DNA of 64,000 nt, taken from Plantago ovata. Lineage: Eukaryota; Streptophyta; Magnoliopsida; Lamiales; Plantaginaceae. The notes beneath the pieces were generated by a model that made no database searches, was not told the origin of the DNA, and saw only the letters and a list, made by a program, of their open reading frames with translations. Shown here in pieces: positions 60,876 to 64,000 of the stretch. The stretch lies in contig CM051458.1 in NCBI GenBank assembly GCA_028274465.1, positions 87,192,085-87,256,084 of the forward strand, in the 5' to 3' direction. Every line of letters starts with the position of its first letter. Within the stretch, counting starts at the first letter, position 1. The position numbers were made by a program, and so were the translations under genes.

Positions 60876-61022
60876 GGTCGAATTTTAAAAGTCGATAGAT
60901 TATAAATTAGTTCACGTGAGATTTTCCCCGATGAGAAACAAATAAAAATGTGGTTGAATTTTAAAAGTCGATAGATTATAAATTAGTTCATGTGAACTTT
61001 CCCCTGATGAGAAACAAATAAA
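60876..61022. repeat. Tandem duplication of about 76 bp
   Basis: Unit one (60876-60951, starting GGTCGAATTTTAAAAGTCGA) is followed directly by unit two (60952-61022, starting GGTTGAATTTTAAAAGTCGA). Both continue through ATAGATTATAAATTAGTTCA and end GATGAGAAACAAATAAA. Only a few bases differ, so the duplication is fairly recent. Confidence 0.9.
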
Positions 61023-61412
61023 TTTATTAAATTAATTATAGTAAATTAAAATTTTATTAATTTGTTTGTAATTTATATTTTAGTGTATGTTGTTTGATAA
61101 GTAATTCATATTCTTTATAATTTTTACTTAAATATTTAAATTAAAAAATATTAAGTAGTGGGAGAAAATTACTTTGAGACTAATAACTACTTTTCAATAT
61201 TTACTTAATATATAGTAGAGATATTATAACTCTGACACTATTTTAAAGTGTTAAGGTTGAAATAAGTGCAAAATTGAGATGTGGGAGTAAATTTGTTTAC
61301 ACAAAGTTTTGTGGAAAACCATCTATACTTAATTTTAAAATAAATCGTACCCCGTATTATATTTTTAACCAAGAATATGTTATTATTTTTAACCAAGGAA
61401 GTACTTCATAAA

Positions 61413-61620
61413 TTAAAGAATGTTAGGTTTTACAAACCGAATAACAAGAGTAGAGTCTGAATTTAAAAAGACAGCAAGCCCCGGAGGGAAATACATCCCA
61501 GATAAAATGAAAACTATCATAAACGGTGACATTTCTTCCAAAAGTCCTCTTCCGGGCTTCATTAGCAAGAGAGCTGGCAGTTCCATTGCATTCCCTATAT
61601 ACAAAAAGAGCTTCCACTTG
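61413..61620 (-). pseudogene. RNase H C-terminal fragment of a LINE
   Basis: On the minus strand the frame reads VEALFVYRECNGTASSLANE followed by ARKRTFGRNVTVYDSFHF. YRECNGTASSLANEA matches the terminal R-E-x-N-x-x-A-x-x-L-A motif of plant L1-type RNase H (RVT_3) domains. The catalytic part is missing, so it is only the 3' end. It is the second such remnant in the window and in the opposite orientation to the first. Confidence 0.6.
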
Positions 61621-62396
61621 TTCCCATTGATTTAGCAGCTCAAGAGCTTAATTGCTCCAAAATAGTCAGCAAGTGCACCCCAGCTACTTCCTTCTTGTTT
61701 AAGTCAGAAATAACTAGTTTAGAGCCGGATTGAATAATGAGATAATGTTATTATGTAAAACATCTAATGCTATATATATTGTTAACACACTTATCTTTAG
61801 TTTATAAAAAATATTTACTTTATTGAAATACACCCTAAATTTTTCATGATAATCCTTATATTTGTTTGTTTATATATTTCTATTTTATAAATACATTGTC
61901 GCCCGGTAGACTTTTTAATTTATTTATTATTTAAAATTAATTTGTGAAAAGCCAATAAAATTGAAATGCAAAGGTTTTCCAAATACTGAATAAGTGTGTA
62001 ACAAATGAAATAAGATCTACTAATTAAGTCTCTTGAGATACAGTTTAGTTATATAATATGGACAAATATAAGAGTTATTATTTAAAGCACATGGTATTAA
62101 GACCTTAGATGTTTTTTATAAAAAAAAATAAAATACACTACACTATATATTAATTAAGTTTTACTCGATATAACGGTCTATTTTTATGTTAATTTTGGTT
62201 CAAATAAGGTAGACTACTTTAAAAAAAATTAAAAAGTAAAAAATTCAAAAAAATAAAAATAAAAAAAGAAATCGAAAGAAGACAACTTATCGAGAGAATA
62301 TCCAAATTAATTGTCCAAGCGTCGTCATATTCATATATCTGAAACGGGACGACTGATACAGAAGGATCACGTACGTACGTCGCGTCGTTTCCTGAG

Positions 62397-62405
62397 TATA
62401 TATAG
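62397..62405 (+). promoter_or_regulatory. TATA box of the BED-finger gene
   Basis: TATATATAG, about 265 bases before the ATG at 62667. The leader appears to contain an intron: donor CTC|GTAAGTAG near 62483 and an acceptor just before the ATG (CTTCAG or GTGCAG, about 62638-62644). A palindromic ACGTACGTACGT stretch lies just upstream (62370-62380). Confidence 0.5.
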
Positions 62406-62666
62406 TACTGTTATGTATATGATTTCACTCAGATTGAAGATCGGAGACCTTGCATCGATCTTTCATTTCCATTTGTTTCCTCGTAAGTAGTTCATTCTCT
62501 CTAGTTAATCAACAATTATCTGAAGTCTGAACATCACTGTGTACGCGCGTAATTATTAACCTCCTTTTGTGTGTGCTTGTCTGAATTTAAAATGGTGTTT
62601 TTGTGATCATGATATTGTTTATAATTGTAGACTTCAGGTGCAGGTTTAATAAGGGCAGATCTCAGA

Positions 62667-63497
62667 ATGTTGACTTCTGGAGTAAAGAAAAGCAATCGTA
62701 GTAGAGATCCCGGATGGAACCATGGGGTGATTGTTCCTTCTGGTAGTAAACAAGTATGGGTACAGTGTAACTACTGCAAGAACGTGGTTTCAAAAGCTGG
62801 AATTAACAGGCTCAAAAAGCATCTAGCTGGGGGTTTCGTAGAAGTAGTACAATGTACAGATTCACGTGTCACCTCTGAGATCAGGCAGGAAATGAAGACA
62901 TCTCTCGAAGAAAATTCAAGAAACAAGAAGTCTAGAAATGATGCGGTGATCACAGACCAAGCAGTAGGAGAAGAACAGGATGATGTTGGGCAACCGCAAG
63001 GTCCAGTACCTGAAGATGATCAAAGCAAAGGAAAAGAGAAAGGGGCACATGAAGGAACAAACAAAGAAGATGAAAATGATGATGATGATGCTGATAATGA
63101 TGATCAACACCAAGTTCCAGTACCAGATGTAATAACAATTGTAGATGATGATGGTGAAGAGGAGGAGGAGGAGGAAGGAGGAGGAGAAGATGAAGAAAGT
63201 GATGAAAGAACAGCCGAACCAGAAGGAAGGCAAACGAATGGTGAAGATGGGGAAGGAACTAACAACGAGGAAGAAACTGGAAGACAGTCAAAAATACCGT
63301 TGGCTATAGTGGAGAAACTGATTGAAACGCAAGTTACTCTTGCCAATGCCATTCAAGAACAGACCAGTGCCATTCAATTGCAAACCCGTGCCATCGAGGA
63401 GCAGAACAAGATGATGAAAATGAAAATGCATATGAAGATGCAGGCGACAAAAAGTGTCTCTGATACTTACATGTCAATGATGGAGCGTATGGACTAA
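62667..63497 (+). CDS. BED zinc-finger protein with acidic middle and coiled-coil tail
   Basis: 276 residues, one coding exon. Residues about 13-55 form a BED finger: SRDPGWNHGVIV, then VWVQCNYCKNVVS with the CxxC pair and INRLKKHLAG with its His; the last ligand is probably the Cys of VVQCTD. The middle (about 100-205) is extremely acidic with long Asp and Glu runs. The tail (about 210-260) has heptad-like IEKLIETQVTLANAI and IQEQTSAIQLQTRAIEEQ, probably a coiled coil for dimerisation, then a Met/Lys-rich end. BED fingers derive from hAT transposases. Here the catalytic RNase H fold and the hAT dimerisation domain are absent, so this is a domesticated DNA-binding remnant or a host regulator. 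Likely nuclear; targets unknown. Confidence 0.82.
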   Translation: MLTSGVKKSNRSRDPGWNHGVIVPSGSKQVWVQCNYCKNVVSKAGINRLKKHLAGGFVEVVQCTDSRVTSEIRQEMKTSLEENSRNKKSRNDAVITDQAVGEEQDDVGQPQGPVPEDDQSKGKEKGAHEGTNKEDENDDDDADNDDQHQVPVPDVITIVDDDGEEEEEEEGGGEDEESDERTAEPEGRQTNGEDGEGTNNEEETGRQSKIPLAIVEKLIETQVTLANAIQEQTSAIQLQTRAIEEQNKMMKMKMHMKMQATKSVSDTYMSMMERMD

Positions 63498-64000
63498 ACT
63501 TGTTTCCAAAGTGATATCGATTGCCATTTCTTTTCATTTTTTTTAAATGTGTTTTCTGTAAGCACTATATTTGTACTAGCTAGAAAAAACTTTGTAGTTG
63601 CGTCACATTTATTCTTCTATAAAGTCTTAATACTTTAATTTCATGTAATAGTATGATTTGAATTGTATAGTTCAGTTAGTAAACAAATACTATACAGGTT
63701 GTCTAGTTGCTAGAACATTGTAATGGGTAATGAAAAGTATCTGCATAAAGAACCACAACTCGTACATGAAAAAAAGAAAAGTTTACTCGTATTCACGTTC
63801 AAGAAAATGTTATCTAAGGGACAAAGCATATGGAATCAACAGAAAAGCAAACAATGCAATACAACTTAATTAGTATCCAAATATGAACATGAAATTAGCA
63901 GAACGACTGTGAAAGTCAAGCTCATGACATGTTTAAATTCAAAGATATTTCATGGAATCATTAGGCTATACGTGTCCTGTTCTACTGTCTGCCTTTTTCT
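63498..64000. other. 3' flank of the BED-finger gene to window end
   Basis: The likely 3' UTR is at the left. No further coding region, RNA gene or transposon end is visible before the window ends. Confidence 0.5.

Larger units (their letters stand above)
60602..62390. other. Gene-free, repeat-bearing interval
   Basis: It holds the upstream side of the RMR-like gene, a 76-bp tandem duplication (60876-61022) and an RNase H fragment (61413-61620), both listed separately. From 61730 the DNA is AT-rich with no supportable feature. Confidence 0.5.

Noticed and set aside
62916-63352. Several minus-strand frames of 60-105 codons
   Set aside because: Shadows of the Asp/Glu-rich repeats of the BED-finger gene, giving Ser or Ile/Phe runs.

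Overview
The window looks like nuclear DNA from a flowering plant, most likely a eudicot. The reasons are short genes with GT-AG introns, AT-rich intergenic DNA full of miniature transposons, and plant-only families (CEPR/CRINKLY4-type receptor kinases, BAHD acyltransferase, plant MBOAT wax/sterol acyltransferase, plant mTERF, chloroplast Hsp70). I cannot fix the species. From memory, relatives of four of these genes (CEPR2, the 2-hydroxyacid dehydrogenase, the GNAT and the PA-TM-RING protein) lie close together on Arabidopsis chromosome 1 (about At1g71980 to At1g72190), which would suggest old microsynteny. That needs a database check.

Layout. 1-5.4 kb: a small conserved membrane-type protein gene (minus strand) running off the left edge, with a 3.8 kb intron holding a decayed LINE-type RNase H and long C/G homopolymers. 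5.6-5.9 kb: two nested MITEs. 8.8-11.8 kb: a two-exon CEPR2-like LRR receptor kinase. 13.9-15.2 kb: an organellar mTERF protein (minus). 16.7-18.3 kb: a two-exon BAHD acyltransferase. 19.2-24.2 kb: a repeat-rich patch with a frameshifted first exon of a PP1 phosphatase, a hAT-like MITE, a broken Ty1-copia element and a second LTR-like piece. 24.6-25.7 kb: an MBOAT acyltransferase (minus). 26-31 kb: mostly transposon-derived, with two Stowaway-like MITEs and a 1.1 kb fold-back element. 31.4-33.7 kb: an intronless CRINKLY4-related receptor kinase. 35.7 kb: a PP1 inhibitor-3 homolog. 38.8-39.0 kb: an 85-residue protein built on 11-residue repeats (minus). 40.9-42.1 kb: an F-box protein (minus). 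45.3-48.7 kb: a ten-exon D-isomer 2-hydroxyacid dehydrogenase, followed by a decayed copy of its last exon. 49.8-50.4 kb: a basic, serine-rich unknown protein. 50.7-54.0 kb: an eight-exon stromal Hsp70 (minus). 56.3-57.6 kb: a four-exon plastid-type GNAT. 58.1-60.6 kb: a PA-TM-RING (RMR) gene with a broken lumenal domain (minus). 62.7-63.5 kb: a BED-finger acidic protein.

These are independent plant genes and not an operon or one pathway. Two receptor kinases sense outside signals, three proteins serve organelles (mTERF, Hsp70, GNAT), two acyltransferases point to cuticle or lipid chemistry, and F-box and RING proteins point to protein turnover. I found no clearly new multi-gene system. The observations most worth following are the 11-mer repeat protein, the decaying RMR gene, the long fold-back element, the nested MITEs and the duplicated dehydrogenase exon. 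Spliced gene models were built by eye from GT-AG sites and checked for reading-frame closure; no transcript data were used.
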